Notes under the pieces: generated by a model
What the model saw: the letters and a program-made list of their open reading frames with translations, nothing else
Told to the model about the DNA's origin: nothing
Databases searched by the model: none
Shown: one piece after another, positions 25,077 to 34,355 of the stretch
Layout of the letters: each line of letters opens with the position of its first letter
How positions within the stretch are numbered: position 1 is the first letter of the stretch
Made by a program: the position numbers and the translations under genes
DNA from: Sporomusa sphaeroides DSM 2875
Lineage (GTDB): Bacteria; Bacillota; Negativicutes; Sporomusales; Sporomusaceae
Direction of reading: 5' to 3'
Assembly: GCF_001941975.2 (NCBI RefSeq)
Contig: NZ_CP146991.1
Span: forward strand, 3,655,001 to 3,719,000
DNA length: 64,000 nucleotides

Positions 25077-27398
25077 CTAAATTTTGAACTGCGCCATCAT
25101 CTGTTCCAGATGGTGGGCCGTTTCGCCCAGTTCACTGGCAGAGCCGCTGGTGTGCGAAGCGGTGCCGGCCATATCTGCTGTAGCGGCATCGGCTTCCTGA
25201 ATGCTTTCTGTAATGTTTTGGGTTCCCTGGGCAATCTCTTTAGTCGCTAAAACGATATTCCCCATTAACGCCGACATTTGGTCGGCACTTTTAGCCGTCT
25301 CCACCGCTTTGACCGAAATATCCGCCGTAGCCTCATCCACTTGTCTGACTCCCTCTGAGGCCGCCGCCGCCATTTGCGACACCTGCTGGGCATGGTCTGC
25401 GATATCGCTGATCTCCTTGCTAATGCCTGCCACTTCTTTGACACCTGCCGTCATTGCAGTTGTAATATTACCAACACTGCGCGATTGTTCGGAAACCGCC
25501 GATGCAATCGTTCGGGTAATGCCGGTCGTTTCCGTAATAACGGTGGCAATCTTACTCACCGCGCCGACTGCCTCGCCCATATCACTGTGCATTTCTTCAA
25601 TTTGCCGGGCAATATGACGCGTCTCTTCCGCCGTCCGTTTCGCCAGTTCTTTGACCTCGGCCGCCACCACCGCAAACCCTTTGCCGGCCTCTCCGGCCCC
25701 GGCCGCCTCAATGGTGGCGTTCAGGGCCAGCATATTGGTCTGTTCGGCAATGCTGCGAATGACATCAACAATTTGATTAATCCGTTTTGTCGTTATGCTC
25801 AGTTTTTGAATCATTGCCGTCGTTTCCTGCGACTGATTCTCTGCCGCCAGCGTAATGTGAATGGACCGGTCGCAATGCTGGCCGACCTGACCAAGCGAAC
25901 AGCTGATCTCCTGTACTGCCCGGTCCACCTCCGCCATAGAAGCGGAAACGTCCCCTGCTGAAGCAGCCACACGATTGATGCTTTGCGATATTTCCGCCAC
26001 GACCTCACTCACCTGGTCAACCTGGCCGGCAATCCGGTTGGTTGTTGCCGACACATGCTGCGCGGCGGCCGACATTCCGTTAGCCAGTCCGGCCACCGCA
26101 TCCACACCATGGCTTACCTCCTCAGCCGAGCTGGCCGTTTCTTCAATGCCGGCCGAAATCTCCTCCACCGTGGCGCTGATTGTCGATATCTGGGCACTCA
26201 TTTGCTCACTATTGGCTGCCAATGTGGTCGAAACATCAATCAAATCGACCGAGGCATCCTTCATCAGCCCCGTCGTCTGCCGGATATCGCCGACCATGTC
26301 ACCCAGCACCTGCAGCGTATGATTCACTGCGCCGGTCAACGCTCCGATCTCGTCATTGGCATATATTTTGCCGCGCACCGTAAAATCACCGGTTTCCACT
26401 ACCGACATCATCGACTGAAAATCATTGAGCGGCCGGATGAGCCATTTGGTAAGCAGCAATCCGGTCACTCCGATAATCAAAACAGCCACAAATAACGGGG
26501 TCAGAAACGAAATGCGGCTAACTGTCGTCAACCGGCTGTGGACTTCGTCGGCCGGCACCGAAGCCACCAAGGCCCAATTGCTGCCAGGCACCGGCGCGTA
26601 CCCGGCATACTTGTCCACCTCGCCCCAACGATATGGGGTAATGCCTTGCTTACCCTGCAAAGCCTCTGTCAGTGCCTGCCGCAGGCGAAGATCACCTTCC
26701 TTGAGAAAATTGCTCTTCATCTCCACACTTTTCTCCGGATGGGCAATGACCAGCCCATCGCCCTGGACTAAAAAGGCATAGCCTGTTTGGTATACCTTGG
26801 TGCTGCTGATCTTCTGCATCAATTTTTCAATATTCATGCTGCCGCCGATCATTCCCACTACCCGGCCGTCCCGTTTCAGCGGCACGGCCACCACAACCAC
26901 CAGGTGTCCCGAGGTTTTGGAAATGACCGGATCGGAAATCACTGTTTTGCCCTTCATAACTTCGGGAAAATACTCGCGGTCACCGACATTGGCGCCCCCC
27001 TGGATAATCCCTCCCCGGTCATTGCGGGTCGCCGAAAAATAATCGCCCTTTTCATTGGCCACAAACAAAACATCATAATCGGTCGCCCGGGCCATCTCTC
27101 CAGCCAGGTACGGCCAGGTACGGGTCACATTGCCTACCTCTACCAAAGGGGAATTGGCCAGGGTGGTAATGTAGGACTTCTGTTCATTCAGCCACAGTCC
27201 TACCTCCTGCCCTGAACTGACAGCCAGTGCCTGTATAGACTGTTCGGTATTCTCCACCAGCGCCTTTTGCGCCGTCTCATAAATCAAAAACGAGGATAAC
27301 GCCAGGCCGACTACAACGGCGCTCACTAAAATTCCAATCATTTTTTTCCTAATGCTAGATATACCTTTACTCGTTTCAGTCCGTCCACCCATTTCCAT
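25077..27398 (-). CDS. Methyl-accepting chemotaxis protein with dCache sensor
   Basis: About 773 residues. An N-terminal membrane helix (near 20-40), a periplasmic double-Cache domain (45-300) with [14 protein letters not shown] near 125 and [13 protein letters not shown] near 145, a second membrane helix near 305-325, HAMP, and a long cytoplasmic coiled coil whose tip reads [20 protein letters not shown]. In most MCPs this tip has AARAGE; here it reads AAGAGE. The start is ATG 27398, nine bases after GGGAGG. It is the first gene of the leftward cluster and probably the dedicated receptor for the adjacent CheA. Confidence 0.92.
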   Translation of the reverse strand: MEMGGRTETSKGISSIRKKMIGILVSAVVVGLALSSFLIYETAQKALVENTEQSIQALAVSSGQEVGLWLNEQKSYITTLANSPLVEVGNVTRTWPYLAGEMARATDYDVLFVANEKGDYFSATRNDRGGIIQGGANVGDREYFPEVMKGKTVISDPVISKTSGHLVVVVAVPLKRDGRVVGMIGGSMNIEKLMQKISSTKVYQTGYAFLVQGDGLVIAHPEKSVEMKSNFLKEGDLRLRQALTEALQGKQGITPYRWGEVDKYAGYAPVPGSNWALVASVPADEVHSRLTTVSRISFLTPLFVAVLIIGVTGLLLTKWLIRPLNDFQSMMSVVETGDFTVRGKIYANDEIGALTGAVNHTLQVLGDMVGDIRQTTGLMKDASVDLIDVSTTLAANSEQMSAQISTISATVEEISAGIEETASSAEEVSHGVDAVAGLANGMSAAAQHVSATTNRIAGQVDQVSEVVAEISQSINRVAASAGDVSASMAEVDRAVQEISCSLGQVGQHCDRSIHITLAAENQSQETTAMIQKLSITTKRINQIVDVIRSIAEQTNMLALNATIEAAGAGEAGKGFAVVAAEVKELAKRTAEETRHIARQIEEMHSDMGEAVGAVSKIATVITETTGITRTIASAVSEQSRSVGNITTAMTAGVKEVAGISKEISDIADHAQQVSQMAAAASEGVRQVDEATADISVKAVETAKSADQMSALMGNIVLATKEIAQGTQNITESIQEADAATADMAGTASHTSGSASELGETAHHLEQMMAQFKI

Positions 27399-27498
27399 GC
27401 TAACAGGCCTCCCACAAAATAACATAATTCCGTAAAATATGAATTATTTATACAGTCAGCCTGTCTTTTCCTGTATAATATTTGATTTATCCGCTCTG

Positions 27499-27536
27499 TC
27501 CGGACAAAATTATCCTTTAGGATAATTTTGTCCGGA
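27499..27536. promoter_or_regulatory. Perfect 17-bp-arm palindrome in a divergent promoter region
   Basis: TCCGGACAAAATTATCC and its exact complement flank TTTA. It lies about 100 bp from the MCP start and 130 bp from the response-regulator start. It may be an operator for both genes or a transcript hairpin; there is no T-tract for a terminator. Confidence 0.5.
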
Positions 27537-27663
27537 TATTCTTATCTTTTTGGATAGTATCTCATCCGGCAGGAAACAACCTGCTTACAGGGAAATAAAC
27601 ACCATACGCTGTTGCCTTACCGCGCAGCAACAAAAATCATGCAGAACAAGAGGTATGCGTCCC

Positions 27664-28860
27664 ATGATAAAAACCATCCTCATTGACGATGAATTGCCGG
27701 CCCTCGAAGCATTATCCTATCTGCTCCGGCAATATCCTGTTCTTGAAATCGTAGGCGAATATACCGACCTTGAGGAAGCCTGCCAAAAGCTTCGGCACGA
27801 GCCGGTTCAACTGGTTTTTCTCGACATCCAGATGCCAACGGCTAACGGCTTGGATGCCGCCAGAAAAATGCGTCAATACCAAAACAATCTAACCGTCGTC
27901 TTTGTCACCGCGCATAATCAGTTCGCCCTGCAGGCCTTTGAGGTCGACGCTATTGACTATATTGTCAAACCGGTAATTAAACGCCGGCTGGACGCCACCA
28001 TCGAAAAAATCATGGGGAAAATTCCGCAAGCTGCTCATGAACCGCTGCCAAAACGGCGCGGTGAATTTTTTAACCGTTTGCTCAAAGGAGCACTAACCAA
28101 CGATCAGGAAATAGCCGGACAAGCTCAACAATTGGGGCTTGACGCCTCCCAGCCCTTTTCTCTCTTCTTTCTGTTGCCGACTCCGCAAACTGCAGCGCCG
28201 GAAAGCAACCTGGCACCGGACTTCAGACACCGCCGCACCGCTATGCTTGATGCAATATCAACCGGCTCACTGCTAGCCTGGGAAACACCCCACGGGTTGG
28301 GCATACTGGATTTTTCCCCTGTCTCTGCCGCCAATGCCAAGGAAGAGGAACAGCTTGCCGCCGCCCGGCTGAAAGCCCTGCTGGACAGCCGGTTCCCCCA
28401 GACAGTAGCAGCTATCGGCATTGCCCCGCAGCCAGGCACCTTGGGAAACTTTGCCGCCAGGTACCGGGAAGCCCGCTATGCCGCCCTGCTCGGCATACGA
28501 ATATCTCCCCGAACAGAAGTCTATCATTTCCTGGACAGCGGGCTAATAATGCCCTTAGCCCATTACATTCCCCAGCCGGAAATCGACACCCTGATTAACA
28601 ACACCTTCGGCAAGCTGCTCCGCTATGACCGGCAAAACAGCACCGAACTGTTTGTCACGCTGGAAGCCATATTGTTGAACGACAGTCTGCAGACAGTGGC
28701 GGAGAAATTGTTTATTCATTATAAAACCGTATTGTTCCGCAAGCAGTCAATTGAAAAAATTCTGGGATTCTCCCTGAACTCTTTTACAGGCCGCACGACG
28801 TTAGGTGTTGCCCTGACTTTACTTTATTTAAACCAAACTCCTGCCGCGCCCAAGGAGTAG
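27664..28860 (+). CDS. Response regulator with PucR-type HTH output
   Basis: 398 residues from ATG 27664, which has AAGAGGT upstream; a longer frame back to 27550 lacks a good ribosome site. The REC domain (1-120) shows ILIDDELPALEAL, acceptor Asp in LVFLDIQMPTANG near residue 54, and Lys in YIVKPVIKRR near 103. The middle (145-320) resembles the regulatory part of PucR/CdaR-type proteins. The C-terminus (LNDSLQTVAEKLFIHYKTVL, then FRKQSIEKILG) is a PucR-family helix-turn-helix. It converges with the double-kinase gene 39 bp away, its likely cognate sensor. Confidence 0.85.
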   Translation: MIKTILIDDELPALEALSYLLRQYPVLEIVGEYTDLEEACQKLRHEPVQLVFLDIQMPTANGLDAARKMRQYQNNLTVVFVTAHNQFALQAFEVDAIDYIVKPVIKRRLDATIEKIMGKIPQAAHEPLPKRRGEFFNRLLKGALTNDQEIAGQAQQLGLDASQPFSLFFLLPTPQTAAPESNLAPDFRHRRTAMLDAISTGSLLAWETPHGLGILDFSPVSAANAKEEEQLAAARLKALLDSRFPQTVAAIGIAPQPGTLGNFAARYREARYAALLGIRISPRTEVYHFLDSGLIMPLAHYIPQPEIDTLINNTFGKLLRYDRQNSTELFVTLEAILLNDSLQTVAEKLFIHYKTVLFRKQSIEKILGFSLNSFTGRTTLGVALTLLYLNQTPAAPKE

Positions 28861-28899
28861 ACCGGAGCAGCGGACCACAGGCCCATATCCTGAAAACAG

Positions 28900-31800
28900 C
28901 TATTCGTCTGCCGGTTCCGGCCGGACGGGAATCTGAAAAGTTACAGTGGTGCCTTCATCCACCTTGCTGACGATCGCCAGCTGCTGCCCATAAAAGGACT
29001 GCAGACGGCGATTGATATTTTGCAGACCGATTCCGGTATTTTCTGCGCCGGAATCAGTCAATAGGCTGTCCAGCCGGTCCGGCGGAATTCCTGCACCGGT
29101 ATCGGCCACCGTTATGACCACGGTGCCGCCTTCCTTCTTCACTGTAATCCGCACCTGTCCCTTGCCGCTTTGTTGCATAATCCCATGCTGAATCGCATTT
29201 TCCACCAGCGGCTGGATAGTGAGCGGCAAAATAGGGACTTGCCATACCTGGGGATCAATGGCGTAATGGACCTCCAGCCTGCCACCAAAGCGGGCTTTTT
29301 CCAGTTCCACATAGGACTGCACCAGCTCCAGCTCGTTCTCCAGGTTGGTATAAATAGCTGTTCCCTGGATTTCAAAGCTTTTGCGCAAGTAATTACTGAA
29401 TTCACTCAGCAGCATCCCCGCCTTTTCCCCGTCGGTATAGCAAAAAGCAACAATGGTATTGAGCGCATTATACAAAAAATGCGGCTTGATTTGGGATTGC
29501 AGAAAGGCCATTTCTGCCCGGACAACATCCTTTACGGCTTTTTGCAGGGACAGCAGCGTCCTGACCCGTGACCTGATTTCCTGACTGGCAAACGGCTTGG
29601 CGACAAAATCATTGGCCCCGGCGGCAAAAGCGGCGGCAATGTCCTCCTGCGAATTGCAGGCTGTCAGGACGATAATCGGCAGTTCCAGCATAGAGTACCG
29701 CTCCCTGATTCTGCGGCACAATTCGTAGCCAGACATATCTGGCAGCATTACGTCCAGCAACACCAAATCCAGATTGCGGCTTGAGCCGATCTGCGCCAGC
29801 GCCTCCCCGGCCGTCATAGCAGTAAGAATAGTATAGTCCTCCTGAGCAAATACCCGGAGCACCATTTGCAGGTTGGCCGGTTCATCATCCACTGCCAATA
29901 TGGTGAATGCTCCGTTTTTTATTGTCTGCAGCGGCAATGCCGGCAGTAACGGTTGCTGCCGGTAGTTTGCCTGCCGGTCGCCAGCCAGTTCCGGCGCGGC
30001 CTGACTGACCGGCAATTCAAAGGCAAAGCGGGACCCCACACCGGGTTCCGACCAGTCAAGCCACAGCTTGCCTCCCATTAATTCAACCAATTGACGGGAA
30101 ATCGTTAACCCGATGCCCGTCCCCCCGCGCCTATGCTCAACCTGCTCGAAGGCATCAAATATCGTTTTCTGCCGCTCCTCCGGTATACCGCAGCCGGTAT
30201 CCTCCACAACGATCCGCAAACGGCCCTCCCGCAGTTCAGCCTTAACCTGGATTTCTCCCTCGCGGGTAAATTTGACGGCATTGCCGATAAGATTAAACAG
30301 TACCTGCTTCAGCCTGTCTTCATCGGCGACAATAGCCGGCAAGCCTGCCGGCAGTGCCTGAATCAGCCGGATTTTTCCCGGCGGCAGCATATAGCCGGCC
30401 ACATCCAATACGGCATCAACTACCGATTTACTGTCCACCGGCACCAGTTGCAGCCGGAGTTCCCTGGTTTTAAGCCGGGAAAAATCCAAAATATCATTGA
30501 TCAGATTAATCAGCCTGCGGCTAATGGAAATAATCTGCTGCCAATATTCCGTCTGGCGAGAGGCTGCCTGGCTCTCCGTGCCTTCCAGCCCGGCTTCCGC
30601 AATAGTAAGGATGCCCTGCAGCGGCGTTTTAAGCTCATGGGACGTATTCAGCAAAAATTCATCCTTGAGCTTATCTAGATTAAGCAGCCTTTGTGACATA
30701 TCGTCAATCGTATCATAGGCGTCGGAAAAGCGGATAACCAGAATCAACGACGTCAGTATGACAAAACTCAATGCACCAAAATCGCCAAGCACCCGGGCCG
30801 GCAGAAAATCATTCTGGTATAAGAAAATTTCCAAAATGGTCATTACGATGCAAGTAAAGGCACAGATCAGAATTTGCAGGCCCAGCCGCCCTAAATTTCC
30901 GTACCTTTTTTGACACAGTGACCGGCACAGAAAAAAAACAATAACGATGTAAGCGATACTTTGCAGCACAACAAACGGCAGCTCCACATAAGAATACAGT
31001 TTAAGCGGCGACAATAAAATAACCAGCAAGTAACTGCCAAAAACACCGATTATGGCTGTAAGCAGTTTAGGTGGAATCAGTTCCCTGCCGGCCTCTTTCA
31101 AAAACAGGGCCAGCGCCACAACATGGCCAAAGCCGACCAGGCTTTTTATTTTATAAATCGTTTCAAAGGGTATTTCCGGGAAAAACTGCGCCATCAGCCG
31201 CTGCCCCTGCGTAAATTGGGCCAAAGCCATAATAAGGCAGTACAGGCCGAAATACCCTAAACTCCGGTTATCAGGCCGGTAAAAGAACACACAAATATGA
31301 TAAAGGCCAATAAAAAATAACCCGGCAAATACAATAAGCTCACTCCGGGACAGTCTGTTTTCCAAAACGATAATGTCATTTTGCCGGCCAAGGTATACCG
31401 AGGTGGCAATTCCACTGTTTGGACGGTAGGTATAATTTGCCACCTGCACGATGATTTCCAGTTGATCCCCTTGTACGCTGAAAAAGGTGGTATACGGGGT
31501 ATTGCCGGATGTATAAACATGTTCACCGGTTCCAGGATTGCCGCTTTGCCCCCGCAAAAGCCCGTCGACAAACAGCTTATGGGACTGGCGGATGTACTGA
31601 GTCTTTATCCCCAGTGTATCAGTCGTTGGCTTAAGCTTAACCCGCAGCCGGTAAGTACCGCAGCCCTCTGTCTGCAGGGTTTCCTCCCCCAGCGTTCCCG
31701 CCCAGAGGGAAGGAACCTTTAGATATCCGGTCAATCTGGGAACGGCAGCCGGCCGGTTGCCGGCAAAATCATCCGGAGTCAGCAATTGCTGCCAGTAAAA

Positions 31801-31998
31801 CTCCCATTGGCCGTTCAACGCAACATTCCCGTCAATGGCAAAGTCCCAGCCGGAAAGATCAAGCACCCCCTGCACAGCCTGGGGGCCTTTTTTCTCCGGC
31901 ATCCCTCTGCCGAGCAGCCAGGAGCCGGCCAAAGAAAGACTGATTACCAGCAGTACAATCCCGTAAGCATTTTTCCTTTTTGTAATCCAATTAACCAA
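28900..31998 (-). CDS. Double-kinase hybrid sensor (7TM-HisKA-REC-LytS-type kinase)
   Basis: 1032 residues. Order: N-terminal membrane anchor, an extracellular jelly-roll-like domain (near 40-210, WDFAIDGNVALNGQWEFYW), seven membrane helices (near 215-425, 7TMR-DISM type), HisKA with phospho-His in NTSHELKTPLQG near 455, HATPase (LIGNAVKFT near 570, DTGCGIP near 603), REC (VDDEPANLQ near 705, acceptor Asp in LVLLDVMLPDMSG near 750), then a second kinase of the LytS/His_kinase type (QSQIKPHFLYNALNTIVAF near 835) with its own HATPase (ENAIQHGI near 945, DTGAGIPP near 990). Two complete kinases in one chain are unusual. Start is TTG 31998 after AGGGTG. Confidence 0.9.
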   Translation of the reverse strand: MVNWITKRKNAYGIVLLVISLSLAGSWLLGRGMPEKKGPQAVQGVLDLSGWDFAIDGNVALNGQWEFYWQQLLTPDDFAGNRPAAVPRLTGYLKVPSLWAGTLGEETLQTEGCGTYRLRVKLKPTTDTLGIKTQYIRQSHKLFVDGLLRGQSGNPGTGEHVYTSGNTPYTTFFSVQGDQLEIIVQVANYTYRPNSGIATSVYLGRQNDIIVLENRLSRSELIVFAGLFFIGLYHICVFFYRPDNRSLGYFGLYCLIMALAQFTQGQRLMAQFFPEIPFETIYKIKSLVGFGHVVALALFLKEAGRELIPPKLLTAIIGVFGSYLLVILLSPLKLYSYVELPFVVLQSIAYIVIVFFLCRSLCQKRYGNLGRLGLQILICAFTCIVMTILEIFLYQNDFLPARVLGDFGALSFVILTSLILVIRFSDAYDTIDDMSQRLLNLDKLKDEFLLNTSHELKTPLQGILTIAEAGLEGTESQAASRQTEYWQQIISISRRLINLINDILDFSRLKTRELRLQLVPVDSKSVVDAVLDVAGYMLPPGKIRLIQALPAGLPAIVADEDRLKQVLFNLIGNAVKFTREGEIQVKAELREGRLRIVVEDTGCGIPEERQKTIFDAFEQVEHRRGGTGIGLTISRQLVELMGGKLWLDWSEPGVGSRFAFELPVSQAAPELAGDRQANYRQQPLLPALPLQTIKNGAFTILAVDDEPANLQMVLRVFAQEDYTILTAMTAGEALAQIGSSRNLDLVLLDVMLPDMSGYELCRRIRERYSMLELPIIVLTACNSQEDIAAAFAAGANDFVAKPFASQEIRSRVRTLLSLQKAVKDVVRAEMAFLQSQIKPHFLYNALNTIVAFCYTDGEKAGMLLSEFSNYLRKSFEIQGTAIYTNLENELELVQSYVELEKARFGGRLEVHYAIDPQVWQVPILPLTIQPLVENAIQHGIMQQSGKGQVRITVKKEGGTVVITVADTGAGIPPDRLDSLLTDSGAENTGIGLQNINRRLQSFYGQQLAIVSKVDEGTTVTFQIPVRPEPADE

Positions 31999-32182
31999 AC
32001 AGGCACCCTCTTACTTATCGTTATTTCTTTTGATTATACCTTTCCCTTTCCGCCGGTGGCAAGCACTCTTCCATACTAAACATATACAGCACCGGCCTGC
32101 TTTTTCAGTGCAATGTCCCATACCGTTTCAATCAAATAACTCCACCACAGCGAATAGGTGTGACTGACTTTTATATAAAAGG

Positions 32183-32216
32183 AAGCTGGCCCGAAGGAAT
32201 CACTTCAGGCCAGCTT
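32183..32216 (-). terminator. Terminator repeat, copy 1
   Basis: AAGCTGGCC and GGCCAGCTT pair around a 16-base loop, just after the 51-residue ORF. A near-identical hairpin follows the spore protein gene at 33399-33432. Confidence 0.7.
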
Positions 32217-32219
32217 TCT

Positions 32220-32375
32220 TTATTTCTCGTTCTGATGCAATTCTTCATTGGCTTTCGCTTCTGCGGCTATCGCCTGTTCAGCATGTAAAGTAAGCTCTTC
32301 CCCCATACAATACACCAAGCTGAGAGCTGTCGAACGGGGAAGTTCCGAAACCAGAATCATCCCTTGATTCTTCAT
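32220..32375 (-). CDS. 51-residue ORF sharing the spore-protein tail
   Basis: ATG 32375 (weak AGG seven bases upstream) to TAA 32220. The protein begins MKNQGMILVSELPRS and ends AIAAEAKANEELHQNEK. Its last 17 residues match those of the spore protein at 33442 (AMAAEAKANGEIHQNAK), and the DNA similarity of about 100 bp runs on into the same terminator. The N-terminal two thirds have no counterpart I recognise. It may be a real small protein, or the 3' end of a duplicated spore-protein gene joined to unrelated sequence. Confidence 0.45.
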   Translation of the reverse strand: MKNQGMILVSELPRSTALSLVYCMGEELTLHAEQAIAAEAKANEELHQNEK

Positions 32376-32444
32376 TATTTACCTAGAATTATGATTTGAT
32401 AATGCGAAACACTAAAGTTAAATACAGTTGAAGGAGGGATAATA

Positions 32445-33047
32445 TTGGGAAAAAACAGCATAAAACGCAGGCAATTGAGACTCAAATTTAAGCGTCGCAC
32501 CGCTGCTTTAATGGGTGCTGCAATGATGACCGGAGCCGTATTGTCTGGTATGCCGGCTACTAAAGCCCTCGCTGCCGAAACAACTGCCAATGTGTATCCG
32601 GTAAAAGCGGAAATAGCGCAGCAATTTGCCAAGGATTCCCGCTCACCGGGACGCGACTGGCACCAGCACAGACACAGCTGGCCAGGTCCTAATGGAAACC
32701 AGGCCTTGTATCAGGATGGCAAGGTTTATTACCGGGCTGACTCTAGGCACCTCGGGTCGAAAGTTGACAAAAGCCACGCCTATCTGCGGGATGGGAAGCT
32801 TTATTACCAGAGTAAGAACAGCTATAACGGCAACTATGCCTATATCAACAGTCCTGTGGATTATGTAAAGAATAAGGCCGCCCAATATGGCTTTAATTCT
32901 AACCGTGATTCCTTTTCACTTCTTACCGCTTCCAACCAGCGGGCTGTCGTTGAAGTTCGCCGGAACGATACCGGCAAGTTCTATAACGTTATCTTGGAGC
33001 GGACGTACGACCGTGACTGGACTATCGTGGATGTACGCACCTTATAG
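32445..33047 (+). CDS. Secreted protein of unknown function
   Basis: 200 residues. The start is TTG 32445, six bases after GGAGGG. A basic N-terminus (SIKRRQLRLKFKRRT) precedes a hydrophobic stretch ending VLSGMPATKALAAE, a clear signal peptide cut near residue 43. The mature part is hydrophilic, rich in Tyr, His, Ser and Asn, and has two similar YxxDGKxYY segments (ALYQDGKVYYRADS, YLRDGKLYYQSK), a possible short internal repeat. The C-terminus (FYNVILERTYDRDWTIVDV) looks like a small beta domain. I do not recognise a family. Confidence 0.75.
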   Translation: MGKNSIKRRQLRLKFKRRTAALMGAAMMTGAVLSGMPATKALAAETTANVYPVKAEIAQQFAKDSRSPGRDWHQHRHSWPGPNGNQALYQDGKVYYRADSRHLGSKVDKSHAYLRDGKLYYQSKNSYNGNYAYINSPVDYVKNKAAQYGFNSNRDSFSLLTASNQRAVVEVRRNDTGKFYNVILERTYDRDWTIVDVRTL

Positions 33048-33133
33048 ACTTTTTCAAATTACAAACTCATGAAAAAATTTCCTGACATGAGCACAAATCA
33101 TTTAAAATTAATAGTAGGTATCAAAAAAGGGCA

Positions 33134-33164
33134 AAGAAGCAAGGGGACAGTCACCTTGCTTCTT
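33134..33164. repeat. Small palindrome, empty intron-target type
   Basis: AAGAAGCAAGGGGACAG followed by TCACCTTGCTTCTT: 8-10 bp arms and a GGGGACAG core. It matches the element split by the group II intron at 7225/9130. Confidence 0.65.
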
Positions 33165-33245
33165 CCACATTGTTATGAGGAACATCCCTACTTGTCCTCA
33201 CTACGCTTCTTATTACGAATTCAAAGTAAAAAACGCAAGGGGAAA

Positions 33246-33273
33246 AGCAAGGAGGACGTACATTTTGCTTTAA
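33246..33273. repeat. Small palindrome, second nearby copy
   Basis: AAAGCAAGGAGGACGT followed by ACATTTTGCTTT. It is close to the intron-target consensus, including the CATTTTGCTT right arm. Confidence 0.6.
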
Positions 33274-33398
33274 AATGCAATAATAAAAGAAGCACAAAGA
33301 ATGTCCCGTTTCTTGGCGCGGTAAAAACGTAATTGACTTAATCGTCTAATATATGTGTAGTGTGCATATTAGCCGATATTATCTGATTTTGTATAAAA

Positions 33399-33432
33399 AA
33401 GCTGGCCCGAAGTAATCACTTCAGGCCAGCTT
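33399..33432 (-). terminator. Terminator repeat, copy 2 (spore protein gene)
   Basis: The same AAGCTGGCC/GGCCAGCTT hairpin as at 32183-32216, with a TTTTTTATAC run on the minus strand directly after it. It starts ten bases beyond the spore protein stop. Confidence 0.8.
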
Positions 33433-33441
33433 CCTTTATTT

Positions 33442-33642
33442 CTATTTCGCGTTCTGATGAATTTCTCCATTGGCTTTCGCTTCTGCCGCCATCGCCTCTT
33501 CACCACGTTTAATGGCTTCTCTGACCATGGAGCCAACTTCACCTGTTGTAACATCGTCCCAGTTGCCGTCCTCAACTTTTTCACCAAAACCGAGCTCATG
33601 CGCTAATTTATATTTGGTTTCTTCTGACATCACTTTACCCAT
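33442..33642 (-). CDS. Small acid-soluble spore protein, alpha/beta-type-like
   Basis: 66 residues: MSEETKYKLAHELGFGEKV, then NWDDVTTGEVGSMVREAIKR, then an alanine/lysine-rich tail. The K..LA.ELG...V...W..V...E.G..V..AI order is that of clostridial alpha/beta small acid-soluble spore proteins, which coat spore DNA and protect it. The start at 33642 follows GGAGGTGG. Upstream on the minus strand, GAATA (33711-33707) and AATACTA (33688-33682), 18 bases apart, resemble a sigma-G/F promoter (weak evidence). This is the main sign that the organism forms spores. Confidence 0.75.
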   Translation of the reverse strand: MGKVMSEETKYKLAHELGFGEKVEDGNWDDVTTGEVGSMVREAIKRGEEAMAAEAKANGEIHQNAK

Positions 33643-33752
33643 ATACAGCCACCTCCATCATAATTTTTGGAAGCCTATGTATAGTATTTGCCATTATGTC
33701 AAAAGCTATTCAATTCGAAAAATGTCATATAGTAACAACACACTGCAAAAAA

Positions 33753-34355
33753 TTATCCTTCAGCCAACGTTTTCAGCTTCATATATTCTTCCCAGGTATC
33801 GGCGTCCAAAAAGCAGGCAGGCTCAGGCCAGTCCACTTCACTGACCCATTCCGGGTTATTACGCATAAGCTGCCGCCCGCCGGTGTCGCCGGTTAAGGCT
33901 GACAGACCGTCACGCCAATGGCTGCCGAACAGCACCGGGCTGTAGCGCTGCCCCTGACAGCAGGGCACCACAATTGCCTTGTCGCTCGCGGCCTGCCTGA
34001 ATTTCGCCAGTATGGCTTCAATCAGGGCAGAGGATACCAGTGGCTGGTCGCCCAAAAAGAACATGATGCCTGCCAGCTGCGGCGGCAGCATTTGCAGCGC
34101 CAGCACAAGGGAGGAAGCCTGACCGCTGTGCCTGTTGGCATTAAAAACCGACCTTACCTGGTATTGCCGGCATAATTCGGCCAGTTCGCTCTCAGGCTCG
34201 CCAATAACAGCAATACTTGCCGTCCATGGCAGGCTATGGACCGTGCCGAGCACATGGGCCATCAGGGACTTGCCGGCTAAAGGCAGCAGCAGTTTTTGTT
34301 TTCCCATGCGGCTGGCGGTTCCGGCCGCTAAGATTACTGCACCAACCGGTATCAT
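33753..34355 (-). CDS. MocA-like molybdenum cofactor cytidylyltransferase
   Basis: 200 residues with a nucleotidyltransferase fold: AVILAAGTASRMGKQKLLLP (the NTP loop) at the N-terminus, GQASSLVLALQ near 77, FFLGDQPLV near 97 (metal-binding Asp) and GDTGGRQLM near 155. In MocA and relatives this joins CMP to molybdopterin for xanthine dehydrogenase-family enzymes. It overlaps the yqeC stop by four bases and is the last gene of the purine hydroxylase cluster. Confidence 0.88.
   Translation of the reverse strand: MIPVGAVILAAGTASRMGKQKLLLPLAGKSLMAHVLGTVHSLPWTASIAVIGEPESELAELCRQYQVRSVFNANRHSGQASSLVLALQMLPPQLAGIMFFLGDQPLVSSALIEAILAKFRQAASDKAIVVPCCQGQRYSPVLFGSHWRDGLSALTGDTGGRQLMRNNPEWVSEVDWPEPACFLDADTWEEYMKLKTLAEG

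Larger units (their letters stand above)
33048..33398. other. Intergenic stretch with two small palindromes
   Basis: No gene is supported here. The region carries two copies of the GAAGCAAGGGGAC-type palindrome and a diverged GTCCC fragment near 33302. An open frame at 33069-33332 runs straight through these repeats and is not credible. Confidence 0.6.

Noticed and set aside
33069-33332. 87-codon open frame downstream of the secreted protein
   Set aside because: It runs through two repeat palindromes, has no family features and an atypical composition.
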